This document shows positions 23,546 through 34,348 of a DNA stretch of 64,000 nt, piece by piece. This stretch comes from Sanderia malayensis. Its lineage: Eukaryota; Cnidaria; Scyphozoa; Semaeostomeae; Pelagiidae. The notes beneath the pieces were generated by a model. That model worked only from the letters and a program-made list of their open reading frames with translations. It searched no databases and was not told the origin of the DNA. The number at the start of each line of letters is the position of its first letter. The stretch's first letter is position 1. The translations under genes and the position numbers were made by a program. Where the stretch lies: positions 930,001 to 994,000 of the forward strand of contig RQOL01000616.1 in the NCBI GenBank assembly GCA_013076295.1, in the 5' to 3' direction.

Positions 23546-26024
23546 TTTGTGTACAAAACAGACAATTTAACAGCCACGTAACATGATTTGAGAAGTTTAA
23601 AATTACACCCAAACACAAAAGAAAATGCACGAAAATATATCTATTGCCTCCTACTCAAAACAAAATCAGACTATGTTTTTGCAGGAGTGAAATAAAAATA
23701 TCCCAATGACATAGAAATACATTGTTTTGTTTTGCATATTTCTACCTGTTGTGTCATCAGACAAAATGTGAAAAGTTCGAATTAATTTTTAAGAAAATTG
23801 AGAAGTAAAATTATACTGTTGATAGCTTCTACGTTTCCACACAAAAAACTTAAAAGATTAAGTCTGGCAAGTGCATGATTAAAAATTTACACGGCAGAAA
23901 AAATTTGCTTCGACAAATTACAAATCAAAATTTAAGTTATAATCAAAATATCTGAATTTTAGGTGGGATTACGACTGAGAATTGGCGAAGACCGCGCCAT
24001 AAGTCAAGAAGTTTGTAAATTCTCCAAAATGAGAAACCATGAAGTGTAATAATAACAATGGTAAACTTACAAAAAAATTGACTTTGCAGCGAAAGGAAAT
24101 TTACCAGGTGGCAAGCCAGAGATTCCTTGATTAGTTCTCCATGGTCAAACAAAAACTTAATCCACAACAAAAGTTTTTGAAATAGAAATAGCCTATGCCC
24201 GGATAAAACAATGACTTCTTCTTCGACAATTAGTACTCCAGATCGGTAATTATGTTATTGACGACGAAATATAGAGCAAAAGGCACTCGAGTTGATTAAT
24301 GAAAGGCTCTCAAGATGACACTGTCATTCATCCTGTGTCACCACCAGTCAGTTGATCAAATGTGACTACTGACTTACCACCTTGACAGCGGGTGGATGCG
24401 CACCAAAGAAACTAACCAATCACAGCCTGTTCCCTCCATCGTTTCACTGATCAATGCTGGCAGGTGGCAAACATTCAAAATAGTCAAAAGTAATTCAAAA
24501 CAGTTCCCGTGATAAGCAAATTAGCAGACCATTAGACACTCCAAAGTCATTTAAGTTTAATTTACATGATTCGTGGTGTACATGAACATTATGTCTTCGT
24601 CTGACGAATGTCGTTGGTTGTCGATTCCAGTTCGTAAATCGAATCGCAAGGAGGCAAAACACTTTTCACTTTCTTTGACAAAAAATACTTTCATAAGAAT
24701 GCAAAGGTTCAAGTCTTTCAAACTTAAGAATAATAACAAATAAAGCCAGGGTCAACGGTCATGAAAACTGAGATTTTTTATTTATTTGAGCTCGTTAAAT
24801 AAGAGCTGGTTAAGAATAATTTAAGAACGATTTTAGGCTGAAAATCGAAAAATTTGAAGAATGTTGAAGCTGGGCAAAAAGTTCAGTGAAAGAGGTGTGT
24901 ATACCTGCACACTTTTTGCACACACAGTCTTCACGCAAACACAAAATTAAATCTATTATCAAACATCAATAAAGGATAGATTATTCAACAACCGGATGTC
25001 ATGACTTTCCCGTACGATATTCCTTGCTGCAAAAAAGATAAATAAATACCTGCGTATTTGTTAAAGAGCAAACATTTAACTATTTATTCTTGCAAATGAA
25101 GTACGAGAAATACGTGTTGCAGAAAAAACATGTTATGCTCATCAGATATGAAAGAAATTCATTGAGAAATATTGAAGAAATTACATAGAGCTTTACACCA
25201 AATCTTCAAAAGGTTGAAAGGGTATTTGCAAATGTGCAAAACCTAAGAACATTCTTTGGGCACTAAACAAAACAAGATTAGGATTAAGGAAGTACACGTT
25301 TTTCATAAGAAAGTTTTTTAGTCCAAAACGCAAACATTCTTCGTAATTCCAGCTTCACAATTCTAGCAAGAATTGAAAAGCCCTTAACTTCGTTACTAAA
25401 TTAATATGCACGGTAAAGGAGATGCAGCGGAGGGGGGCTGCAGCCGATATTTAATTTTGGGGGGAGGGGCAACCCCCCCAAAGAGTTTTATTCACTCTTA
25501 TTATCTTTTATTAACTATTAATAAACATTCTGCTTTGATTTTTTTATTACAGGTATTTATCATCTCAACTTGCAATTATCTACACTTTTATAATTTGCAA
25601 ATTGTTTTGCTTGTAAATCACTGCATTTACTAGATATTATAACTGTATCAAATAAATAAGTCTTAGAAGGGGCAGTTTTTTGTCTATAAAAGGGGTATTC
25701 TCTGTGTCCCCTTGGCTTCCATGCCAATGTACAAAGCAGTTTTAAGAAAGATTCTATTAAGTTAAAGAAAATCTGAGCAAAAAGAAACTCCATTTCAGTA
25801 AAAAACATTTCACCATCTTATGAACTCAGCAAAATCAAGGTTTAATGGCAATTGACAAAATGAGCTAAATTTGAGGCTCCATTTCTAAAATATAAATAGG
25901 CAAACAGTGAGTTCAAAAATACAAGATTCAGCAGCTTTCTTTCAGAAAACAGCCTTAAAAATATCAAGAAAAAATAATACTCATTACAAGCTGCCTATAG
26001 ATGAGGCTTCAAGTAAACTGGAAT
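23546..26024. other. Intergenic, no supported gene
   Basis: About 2.5 kb of AT-rich sequence with only short, content-free ORFs. Near 25405-25490 there is a G-rich patch (ggggggctgcag ... ttggggggaggggcaacccccc) resembling transposon edges elsewhere in the window. The 5' part presumably includes the promoter of the 17701-23545 gene. Confidence 0.5.
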
Positions 26025-27857
26025 CTAGAGTTCATCACGTTTATTAGCATCCTTATCATTGCCATCTTCCTTGGGCTTTTGTGACTCTGTACTGTCATCC
26101 TCATCATCGCCATCTTCTTTGGGTTCTTGTGACTCTGCACCTTCTTCCTCGTCATCTTCCTCTTCTTTGGGTTCTTGTGACTCTGCACCATCTTCCTCAT
26201 CATCTTCCTCTTCTGGCTCATTGTCGTCTTCTTCATCTCCATCACCTTGGAAAACCATTTGATCACGTTCAGCTTTATCTGCTTGAGCCATTTTATCAAC
26301 ATCACCTTCATCGTACCCTTCAGGACGTTTGTTATTACGATAAACATCAGGCTCAGCAGCCTCTTCTCCTTCAACTTGATGATCATAATACGGTTGAAGT
26401 GCCTCTTTTAACTTTGCCTTGAATTGTTTCTTGTCTACCTCATCCTGTCCCTTGCCAGCAACAACATCAAAAAACCTATTTCCGAACACCGGAGATCCCT
26501 CTAATCCATCATACAACTTCAGAAACATTTCTCTTGACACCTGTCCCTCATTCTTCTTGAGCAGCTTCTTTAATGCTATTTTCACCACATCTGGACTTAT
26601 ATGATTGTACTCATTCCAGTCAGCATTAGTCGGATGGACACGTTCAAAGCACATAGCAGCTACCCTCAGTTGTTTCTTTGAAAATTGTCTTATCATGTCT
26701 TTAGTTATTTCACCCTTACCTCCAGACAGGTAGTTATATGATTTGCTGGCATAGTCTTTCACAAACTCCATATTCTTCTCTGAAAAAATTGAGCGAACTT
26801 GAAGTGTGAGCCTTTTCAGTGTCAATATACCAGCCTTATTTGTGTTTTGCAGCAACTGCATTCTGACATTTTCAAGATCATTATTTCCCATGCTCAAATC
26901 TCCTTTGCCTGCATACATCCAATCTACAATAAACTCGCTGAGTGGAACTGATTCCTTGCCAATAACAGTATTGGCACATTCAGTCAGATCAATGTCCTTT
27001 CTCTTGTATCTATCGAACCTGGAGAAGAGCAGAGCCACTGCGAGATTATGTGTTCCGTATGAGACGACATTGTGGTACATGCCTTTTGGAAGGAACAAGC
27101 AGTCACCTTTTTCAATCTTCGTAAACTGCCATGGAACATTGGCAACTTTTGGGTATTTTGTCATGTTGACAGCATTCACGTTAATTTTGGAGTACCCCCC
27201 AAAAGCAGGGGCAGCTTCCCAAGCCTTATAAATGTTCTTTTCTTCACTCAGAGAAATAAGCTTCCAGTCTTTTGTTCCATTGATCAAGCAATTCATTGTG
27301 TGGTATGCATCCTTGTGTAGAACACTGCTGGCATTTCCACCATTGATCCACAAATCAACTTCTACCATTCTGTTCTTGAAAGTGCCACACGTCATAAAGG
27401 GCAACACACCAGCTTCGTGGTACATTGGTACTGGAAGCTCAGTTACTATATATCCCTTGTAATCGGGATTGTGATAAGCATTAATAAAATGTTCCATTGT
27501 GTCCCGACCGACACCAAGAACTCCATAGGGCGTTCTGCCAAACTTTTCTTTCTTCCCTTCCAATCTCAGCTCTAGATCTCCGTATTCTTTTACCAAATAA
27601 TCATCTGTCCACTTTGTGTAGCCTCCAAAACTCTTTGCACCCCCTCGAAAGACGGCAGGCATTGCAGGTTTAACAAACTTCTTCCAAAAGTCTTCCGGTG
27701 TTGGATACGAGCCCAGAGCGAATTCAGGCACAGGATCGGGATCTCTGTGAGCACCTAAAGGTTGCATATGACCCTTCGGCATGCTGTCGACATTCATTTC
27801 GCTGCAAATACAATAATGTAAGAGCAAGCAAAATGAGATGATCAATCTTAAATCCAT
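26025..27857 (-). CDS. ER-lumenal JmjC/cupin-type 2-oxoglutarate oxygenase, intronless copy
   Basis: 610 residues. A hydrophobic signal peptide (LRLIISFCLLLHYCICS) starts the protein and it ends KRDEL, a KDEL-type ER-retrieval signal. The JmjC/cupin_8 core lies at about residues 100-290. SSVLHKDAYHTMNCL supplies the HxD iron ligands, and GMYHNVVSYG the distal histidine. WKLI and NLAVALLF fit the surrounding beta strands. Members of this fold are Fe(II)/2-oxoglutarate hydroxylases or demethylases; an ER-lumenal protein hydroxylase is inferred and the substrate is unknown. A helical region (about 360-490) is followed by a highly acidic tail with repeats around ESQEPKEEEDDEE, reminiscent of lumenal calcium-buffering proteins. 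The coding region is one exon, whereas the paralogue at 34349-36767 has an intron after the matching EYLK position. Confidence 0.85.
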   Translation of the reverse strand: MDLRLIISFCLLLHYCICSEMNVDSMPKGHMQPLGAHRDPDPVPEFALGSYPTPEDFWKKFVKPAMPAVFRGGAKSFGGYTKWTDDYLVKEYGDLELRLEGKKEKFGRTPYGVLGVGRDTMEHFINAYHNPDYKGYIVTELPVPMYHEAGVLPFMTCGTFKNRMVEVDLWINGGNASSVLHKDAYHTMNCLINGTKDWKLISLSEEKNIYKAWEAAPAFGGYSKINVNAVNMTKYPKVANVPWQFTKIEKGDCLFLPKGMYHNVVSYGTHNLAVALLFSRFDRYKRKDIDLTECANTVIGKESVPLSEFIVDWMYAGKGDLSMGNNDLENVRMQLLQNTNKAGILTLKRLTLQVRSIFSEKNMEFVKDYASKSYNYLSGGKGEITKDMIRQFSKKQLRVAAMCFERVHPTNADWNEYNHISPDVVKIALKKLLKKNEGQVSREMFLKLYDGLEGSPVFGNRFFDVVAGKGQDEVDKKQFKAKLKEALQPYYDHQVEGEEAAEPDVYRNNKRPEGYDEGDVDKMAQADKAERDQMVFQGDGDEEDDNEPEEEDDEEDGAESQEPKEEEDDEEEGAESQEPKEDGDDEDDSTESQKPKEDGNDKDANKRDEL

Positions 27858-28228
27858 CTTGAAGCTCTCTGGTGATCTGAGTTAGCTAGTCCTGAGTTAA
27901 AAATGAAGTGTCTTGAAACAGCATGAAATGTACTCCAATAGAAAGATCTCTGAAATTGGAATCTGAAGCAACTTTTTTCACAAAAATCGGACAATTGGTT
28001 GGAAAGTTATAAAATTTTTAGTATCTGAAAAAATGGGTAATTACTGACAACTTCTAATTAGGAAAACAATAGGCTTAATGGCACCACAAATAACTTCAAA
28101 ATGATGGCAACCCAGAAGATCCATAACTCTTAAACCATTAACACTATCACACTGAAATTTTTTGTACGAAAAGTTAACAAACTAATTTATCATTTCAATA
28201 GAATTTGACGTCAAAGTTGTAAATATAT

Positions 28229-28731
28229 GGGCGTGGTCCTGTAACCATAGCAACAACTATTGCAACTGCATTTTTTTGGTTAAAATCATTTTCAATTGGC
28301 ATTATATCATTATTACCTAATATAAGTACTAGTATGAGCTCAAAATAAACAATTCTAAAAGAATTTGATTTCAAATATGTAAATTTATGGGCGTGGTCTT
28401 GTATCCATAGCAACAACTACTTTAACTATGTTTTAGTAAGGGTAGCTTTAAATTCGTAAAATGTTCATGTTGAGCAGATGTAAGTACCAGTAACAGCTCA
28501 ACCTGAACAATTTCAAAGAATCTGACAACAGATGTACCAACGTAGGGGCGTGGCTCTGTAACCATAGCAACAACTTGCATAGTTTCTACCTATAATATTA
28601 TTTACATTATAGGTAGAAACTTGCATCAGCTCAACATGACATGGACATTTTGCAAATTTAAAACTAACATATTTTGTAACCAAAGTAGAGTAAAACTAGT
28701 TGTTGCTATGGTTACAGAACCAACCACGCCC
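28229..28731. repeat. Four copies of a GGGCGTGG...GTAACCATAGCAACAAC repeat
   Basis: Three direct copies start at 28229, 28389 and 28546, and an inverted copy lies at 28699-28731. Each carries GTAACCATAGCAAC or a close variant: 28241-28254 and 28558-28571 exact, 28401-28414 with one change, 28702-28715 inverted and exact. This fits the RFX X-box consensus GTNRCC-N(0-3)-RGYAAC. An additional 15-bp inverted repeat (gtttctacctataat / attataggtagaaac) lies at 28582-28620. The block sits just 3' of the transposase-like ORF. Confidence 0.85.
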
Positions 28732-28775
28732 ATACAATTTCAAAAGAATTTGACATCAAATGTGTAAATTTCATC

Positions 28776-28808
28776 AAATGGTTACAGGGCGTAGCCCTGT
28801 AACCATTT
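28776..28808. repeat. Perfect 15-bp hairpin touching the stop codon of the 1222-residue ORF
   Basis: Arms aaatggttacagggc (28776-28790) and gccctgtaaccattt (28794-28808) are perfect inverted repeats around a 3-base loop. The last base of the right arm is part of the ORF's stop codon (28808-28810, minus). It shares ggttacag with the neighbouring repeats. It may be a transposon terminus remnant or an mRNA 3' hairpin. Confidence 0.8.
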
Positions 28809-31800
28809 CAAATGTCTGTTTCACAAGCTTTGATCTCCTCTTCATTTGCTGCTCGAACAACAATCAGCCAGTTTCTCTTGAAATCCTGAAGTAAGCGCAC
28901 TTCGAAGACTCCATCAATGTTGTCATACTTCACCCCAAACTCACAGTCAACATCATATTCATCTTCATCGTAGACTTCCACGACAGTTCCTTCATACCAA
29001 ACCTCCTCTCCATCTTCATCCCACTTGTGCATAATTCTTTTCCCAAATAACTTTGGAAACCGTTTTTTAGGTTTTTTTTTAGCTGGTTCTTGGGCGGATA
29101 CTGCATCTGTGCTTTCTTCGATCTTCCTCATAACGGACTTCTTGGCATTATCCAGCAAAAGTCTTCGTTCACCTTCTGATCTTATCGATACAGTTGACAT
29201 TTCTTCAACCCTTGCCTCTGGACTCTGTGAACAGAAGTCTATGATTCTCTCTAAATTTTCTTTCAGTTCTGACACAGAGAACTCTTTCCTTTTCTTATCA
29301 ATTGTTGTCCCCATCTGAAGCAGCTTTTTGTCTGGGACACTAACTTCTAGCACAGATTTCCTGAAATTGATCTGCAGCTTCAAGGCTTCATGCTGCTGTT
29401 TCTTCTCTTTTCCACTAAGGTTTGCTGCCATCTGTTCCTTAGTTGTCCAGAGCCCCCCGATCTTTTCAACTTCTTTGCAAAGTTCCTCCTTTTTCGTGGC
29501 CTTTGCTTGCTCTCCAACTTTTGCTGCCAGCTTCTTTCTTTCTTGGGAGTCTATCCTTGCACGTAAAATTTTCTTTCTTTTTTCTTTGTATAATTCTATC
29601 CTTTCTGGAGTCATCTGCATGGCTTTATCAACAAGACGGGCTTGCTCCTCTTCACTTTTTAGTTTGAGCCACTTGCTTGTTTTATTATTAAGAAACATAA
29701 TGACTCCACTGGCTGCAATCGTTGTTATATTTGGCTTCTGATGAAATTTTCTGTCCATTTGGGCAAAATCTCTCTCAGAGAGAATGTTTGTCCTTTTGCA
29801 CAGAGCAGTTTCATTAACAATTTCACTTGTAGGCTGGTAAAACTTTCCACCTGGCAGCTGATCAGCCAACTGATTTGTGATGACAAGAGCACAGGTGCAA
29901 CTGACTATCTCTAAACATTCCTGAGTGAGAGCATCAAACTCTGAATCATGTGTTTCTCTAAAAAGTTCTTCAAACACTTCATCTTTGGTTAAGCAGGCAT
30001 CAGCTATCGGGCATTCCTTATCCAATAAAGGGCTGGCATTTGATCCATAATCCTCCAACTTTAGTTTTAACTGAAGCCAAACTGGATTTAGATCGAATAT
30101 GTGGCCATCTTCTTCAACTTTCCTCCACAGTGGCCCAGTAACAAGCTTGTTGAAAATCCCCAATGCTCTAAAACCTGCCAGGTAGATTGGGTTTTCAATG
30201 TCACCAGCAATTGAAGTGTGAAGGAAATTGGTTGATTCCAGTCTCAAAAGAAACTCCTTCAAATGGCCTCTGTGGTAATATGCAGCCCCACCAAGCACAA
30301 AATAGATATTAAACCGATGGTGCAAAAACGATGTTATTGAATTCTCTATTCCCAGTTTGTTCAAGAAAGCCTTCCATTCTGCTGCTTGTCCATTTCTTTG
30401 ATCCCCATGCGTGTATGAGCATAATTTTGAAATCTCATACAGTAGATCATACACCCTAGAGTTGTTTGTCACAAAACCACCATGTTTTTCAACACTTGCT
30501 GCAAGCTTGACAAACTCTCTCATTGCAGTCTCTGCATATATGCCAAGGTTATGGATAACATGTAATCCACAGAAAACATGATTTATTGTTGCCAGTTTCT
30601 TTTTTTCTTCATCAGACAACTCATTGTAATTTTTTATAACATGTGGCAAAGCTTTTTCCCTCCACTGCTTTAGCTGACTGCAAAAGCTTTTATTTGTTAC
30701 TACTCTATCAGTCATTAAATTTTTGACTGAAGTTAAGAGTTCTGAAACCTTTCCTTCTACCTCTTCTGGTGTGACTAAAAGTGAGGCCATTTCTGTTAAA
30801 ATGTCCCTAAATGTGTCAAGATAACATTCAGCTTCCCCTGATAACATGTCCTCAACAGACATTGTATAGGCACCACTAGGGGTGACAACCTGGAAGGAAC
30901 CTTTCTCTTCAAAGTTATATTTTGTGCCATCCATGTGCAAAACATTGTGGCTTCCTTCCAACATTGCATCTGCAACCTGCATTTGGGCCAAAACTCTTGA
31001 CTCTACCATCAAACGACTGGCAACACTTTTAGATGGAAGCTTGTCAACAACTGTGTTTCCTAGCTTTTCAAGCACACATCGTATGACTTTTTCACAATTC
31101 CTAACACTTAAATTCATACTTAAAAGGTCATAGTACACCATCCTTATTTCCTTCGTAAATTTCCCATCTTTAAATGTCTGGATGTAATCCTTTTCAAGCA
31201 TGCCCTCTATCTCTTCCTTCAGCTTCTCATTCTCATTTTCTAGGTTAGACACTGACTGCTGTAGATTCCTCAGTTCTTTGTTGTTGTTATTATTTGCTGC
31301 TTTCAATGCAACATTCTTATAGTAATGACATTTTTTACGTTCCTTTTCATAATTTTGGGAAACTCTCAGCAACTTTTCCTCAAGGCTGTCTACAAAATCC
31401 TTCAATTCCTTATTTTCTGCGGATAAGTTAATTATCGTTTCTTCTTTCCTTCTCTCTCGTTTGTTTACATTCCTTGGGAAGTAATGTGAAAGTGCTTCAC
31501 TCTTGTCTTTCAAATCTTTGTTGAGTTTAGCATATTTTGCTTTCATTTTCTCAAGTTCAGCCTGCAATTGGTTGATTTTTTTCTGTTTCTCCCTCTCAGC
31601 TTGTCCTGCACTGTCTTGAATATTTTCAAGCAAAGTTGCCAAATGTTCATTTATTTGGAACATTGCTTCATAATGAATATAAAGCTCTTGGGCACACTGC
31701 TTGTAATTTGGCATATCTAACACATTCGGGTTGATAGCTTCAAAACTTGATGAATCATCTGATTGACTTGACAGGGGACAGGGAAATGGATCATTCAAAA

Positions 31801-32476
31801 GTTTTTCTCTTGAACTCTTGTTTCGAACGGTATTTAGAAACTTTTCATGCAGTCGTTTATAATTGATAGAAACATATGATTCTGTTGGTTCTCTCTCAAG
31901 TTCAAATCTTGTTCCCAACCATGCTGCAACGGTTTTCCAGGTAATATTTCCTGTTCTTGACTTGTAAAAACAAAGGTCATGAAACATTCCATTTGTCAAT
32001 GTAACACTGTTGTCTAACTCAAGTATTTTCCCAGACTCTAACTCATCTAGTTTAAATGATTGGCTCAACACAATCCACTCATTGTCCGGCTTTATCAAAA
32101 TTTCATTTAGGGCTACTCCAGACGCTACATCTGGAAGCTTTGCTATTTTCGCTTGCAATTTTCTGTACTTTTTGACAGTATTTTGAACATTAATGTCCAG
32201 ATCGAAGTTCCTATTTACACACGGAAGCATTCTCTGAAGTGCAATATTTCTATTGCTTGCATAATTTTCTGCTGTATCAAACAGCTTTTCAAAAATCTTG
32301 ATTGAAATTTCGCAGTCATCTGCAATCTTTAGTTCTCCGCAACAAAATAACTCCTTTTCATTTTCGGTCAGGGCGTCAAGTCTTTGCAAAACTGTTTCAG
32401 TTGTATCTTCTTCCATTCCATAAACTTTGATAATAATAAAGCTTTCTTGACAATATTCTTCAACCTCAATTCTCAT
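28808..32476 (-). CDS. Transposase-like protein with coiled coil and C-terminal Tudor-like domain
   Basis: A single uninterrupted ORF of 1222 residues. Residues about 270-430 are charged coiled coil (QKKINQLQAELEKMKAKYAK). A central region has features of an RNase H-like DDE transposase: LHMDGTKYNF (first acidic residue), NLMTDRVVTNKSF (second), INHVFCGLHVIHNLG with a C-x2-H-x2-H-like cluster, and an E in NGQAAEWKAFL. A conserved-looking block SERDFAQMDRK and MFLNNKTSKWL follows. I associate this arrangement with poorly described animal transposon-derived proteins. The C-terminus (about 1145-1222) reads GKRIMHKWDEDGEEVWYEG and EVYDEDEYDVDCEF, like a Tudor or related chromatin-reader barrel. 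It is intact and lies between two JmjC paralogues. Either a recent transposon or a domesticated gene; family assignment is uncertain. Confidence 0.65.
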   Translation of the reverse strand: MRIEVEEYCQESFIIIKVYGMEEDTTETVLQRLDALTENEKELFCCGELKIADDCEISIKIFEKLFDTAENYASNRNIALQRMLPCVNRNFDLDINVQNTVKKYRKLQAKIAKLPDVASGVALNEILIKPDNEWIVLSQSFKLDELESGKILELDNSVTLTNGMFHDLCFYKSRTGNITWKTVAAWLGTRFELEREPTESYVSINYKRLHEKFLNTVRNKSSREKLLNDPFPCPLSSQSDDSSSFEAINPNVLDMPNYKQCAQELYIHYEAMFQINEHLATLLENIQDSAGQAEREKQKKINQLQAELEKMKAKYAKLNKDLKDKSEALSHYFPRNVNKRERRKEETIINLSAENKELKDFVDSLEEKLLRVSQNYEKERKKCHYYKNVALKAANNNNNKELRNLQQSVSNLENENEKLKEEIEGMLEKDYIQTFKDGKFTKEIRMVYYDLLSMNLSVRNCEKVIRCVLEKLGNTVVDKLPSKSVASRLMVESRVLAQMQVADAMLEGSHNVLHMDGTKYNFEEKGSFQVVTPSGAYTMSVEDMLSGEAECYLDTFRDILTEMASLLVTPEEVEGKVSELLTSVKNLMTDRVVTNKSFCSQLKQWREKALPHVIKNYNELSDEEKKKLATINHVFCGLHVIHNLGIYAETAMREFVKLAASVEKHGGFVTNNSRVYDLLYEISKLCSYTHGDQRNGQAAEWKAFLNKLGIENSITSFLHHRFNIYFVLGGAAYYHRGHLKEFLLRLESTNFLHTSIAGDIENPIYLAGFRALGIFNKLVTGPLWRKVEEDGHIFDLNPVWLQLKLKLEDYGSNASPLLDKECPIADACLTKDEVFEELFRETHDSEFDALTQECLEIVSCTCALVITNQLADQLPGGKFYQPTSEIVNETALCKRTNILSERDFAQMDRKFHQKPNITTIAASGVIMFLNNKTSKWLKLKSEEEQARLVDKAMQMTPERIELYKEKRKKILRARIDSQERKKLAAKVGEQAKATKKEELCKEVEKIGGLWTTKEQMAANLSGKEKKQQHEALKLQINFRKSVLEVSVPDKKLLQMGTTIDKKRKEFSVSELKENLERIIDFCSQSPEARVEEMSTVSIRSEGERRLLLDNAKKSVMRKIEESTDAVSAQEPAKKKPKKRFPKLFGKRIMHKWDEDGEEVWYEGTVVEVYDEDEYDVDCEFGVKYDNIDGVFEVRLLQDFKRNWLIVVRAANEEEIKACETDI

Positions 32477-34348
32477 TCAATATCCTGCTGTTGGGGAAAG
32501 ATGAAACATGTCATTAATTTCAAATTCTGGGGCTAAGGACGAAGGCAAATTCACAAAAAAGCATGTTTTCTGAAAGGAAGAACTTATGTATGGTAAACCT
32601 ATAAAATTTTTAATCACACAACATCAAAAAAGGAACTGATTCTCTCCTCAAAACGAAACAGTCATGGAAAAACTAGAAAAAATCAAGGAAAACAAACTTA
32701 TTAACTAATTCTGCAAATTTCACTAAGAACATCAGACTATCATTAAGTGCTATTGGTCACTTGAATCCCCCATTATTGTTTTCGGGCTGCCATTATGCCT
32801 CTATTGTTTGGTAACAGATGAGATCAAGAAAGCAGGCCGTCGAAAAAATTCACGGTGACCAGAGTACTTGCATCGATTTTACAGGGTGATGCAAATGTCA
32901 TAACATCATCAAATTTGGATATAACACAGCCAAAGCATTGGTATAAATGAAAATAATCGTTAGTTTTACTTACCGAACCAATTTCCAAAGCAATTTCGCA
33001 AAGAAATTAAAAGTCGTCGTAACTTCGCTTTCCCTTCATGTATCCAAAACTAACAAAGACCATGGCAACGAGCAGAATCAGCTCCAGCCACATGACAAAT
33101 AGCAACTTGTTACCTCACTTGCATCCAGTTGTAAACGAGGCTCAAAATATCGCTGCTCCCTCCTGCGCGTGTCCGCAACAATGGCGGCTGCACGAAAATC
33201 AGGAAACCGCTGCAGAATCTGCGGCTCGTAAAGCTTGATAAAGTTATCAAACTCCGATAAAAATTACATCAAACGGTTAAGCATGAGTTTAGCTACATAT
33301 TTATTCCATATTTAAAATCATTACTTGAAGGAAAAAGCGATACAAAGGTAAGAGAAACATTCAAAGTTTTGCGGGATTGGGTGTTTGTCAGGATTTGGTT
33401 ACACCGCTGCGAGACTAGCTATCTGAGTACAAGAAAGAAAGAAACTAAAACACTTCCTCAGTTCTGCTTCTTTGCGTTGTTGTGTTGTGTGTGTTGCTTT
33501 GTCCTTTTGGGAACAATTGACAATTGTCTTAGCCCATTGTTTTATCCTTTATTGAACCAATCAAGTTGTATTGTATATTACACGTTGGATTGTTGTTCAA
33601 CAATGGGTCAAAATACACTGTCGACAAATTTCATTGTTATCAACAATTAAAGAAAGATTTCCGGGGTACTTTACGCACAAGAACCTTGCTGCCTCAAACG
33701 CGATTTGTTTTGCAAAACTGTTCAGTGGAAATGGAAATTTTCTCCTGACCTGGAGCCAGGCATCCTCAAAAGTGACTGCAACTGTTGTGTTTGGTTCGAA
33801 AAATTATTCTTCCGTAGAATCATTGCTGCAAAGATTCGATGTTCTGTTGCATGTGATCAGATAAGATAAGTAAAAATTATTTAATGCATATGCACGTGCT
33901 TGCATTTAGCTGAATTGCGTTTTATTTTTAACAGGTCGACTTGGCTGCTTCGTAGACCTTTGATTAGTTGACATGTCACGCAAATTGGTTTGCAATATTT
34001 ACAACGTATACATCAAATATTCATCCATTTGGGTCGAGCCACATTCAGCTCCCAATGAGAACTGCTGCACTGGATTGTTATGTTAAAGCCATGACAACTG
34101 CATATAAAATATTTGTCAACTGGTCTCCATCAGACACTAACAAACTGAGACTGAAGCATAATAAATTGGGAAATAGACAGATATACACAATTAGCCATCA
34201 GCCAGCAGTATTATTAATATTCAATCACCAGCAGTGCAATGCAAATACAACACAAAATAAAATACCGTTACAATTGTCCAAAATATAAGCAAAATAAGTC
34301 TTCTATTGTAAACCGAGTGTTGCAAAAAACAATTAAAAACACGATTAT
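32477..34348. other. Intergenic, no supported gene
   Basis: Contains the probable 5' flank of the transposase-like ORF. A short plus-strand frame at 33180-33231 reads MAAARKSGNRCRICGS and then stops, so it is not supported as a gene. Other ORFs (33369-34288) have no recognisable domain. Confidence 0.45.

Noticed and set aside
33180..33231. Short zinc-finger-like start, MAAARKSGNRCRICGS
   Set aside because: It stops after 16 codons, no splice donor follows the Cys pair, and no further exon was found.
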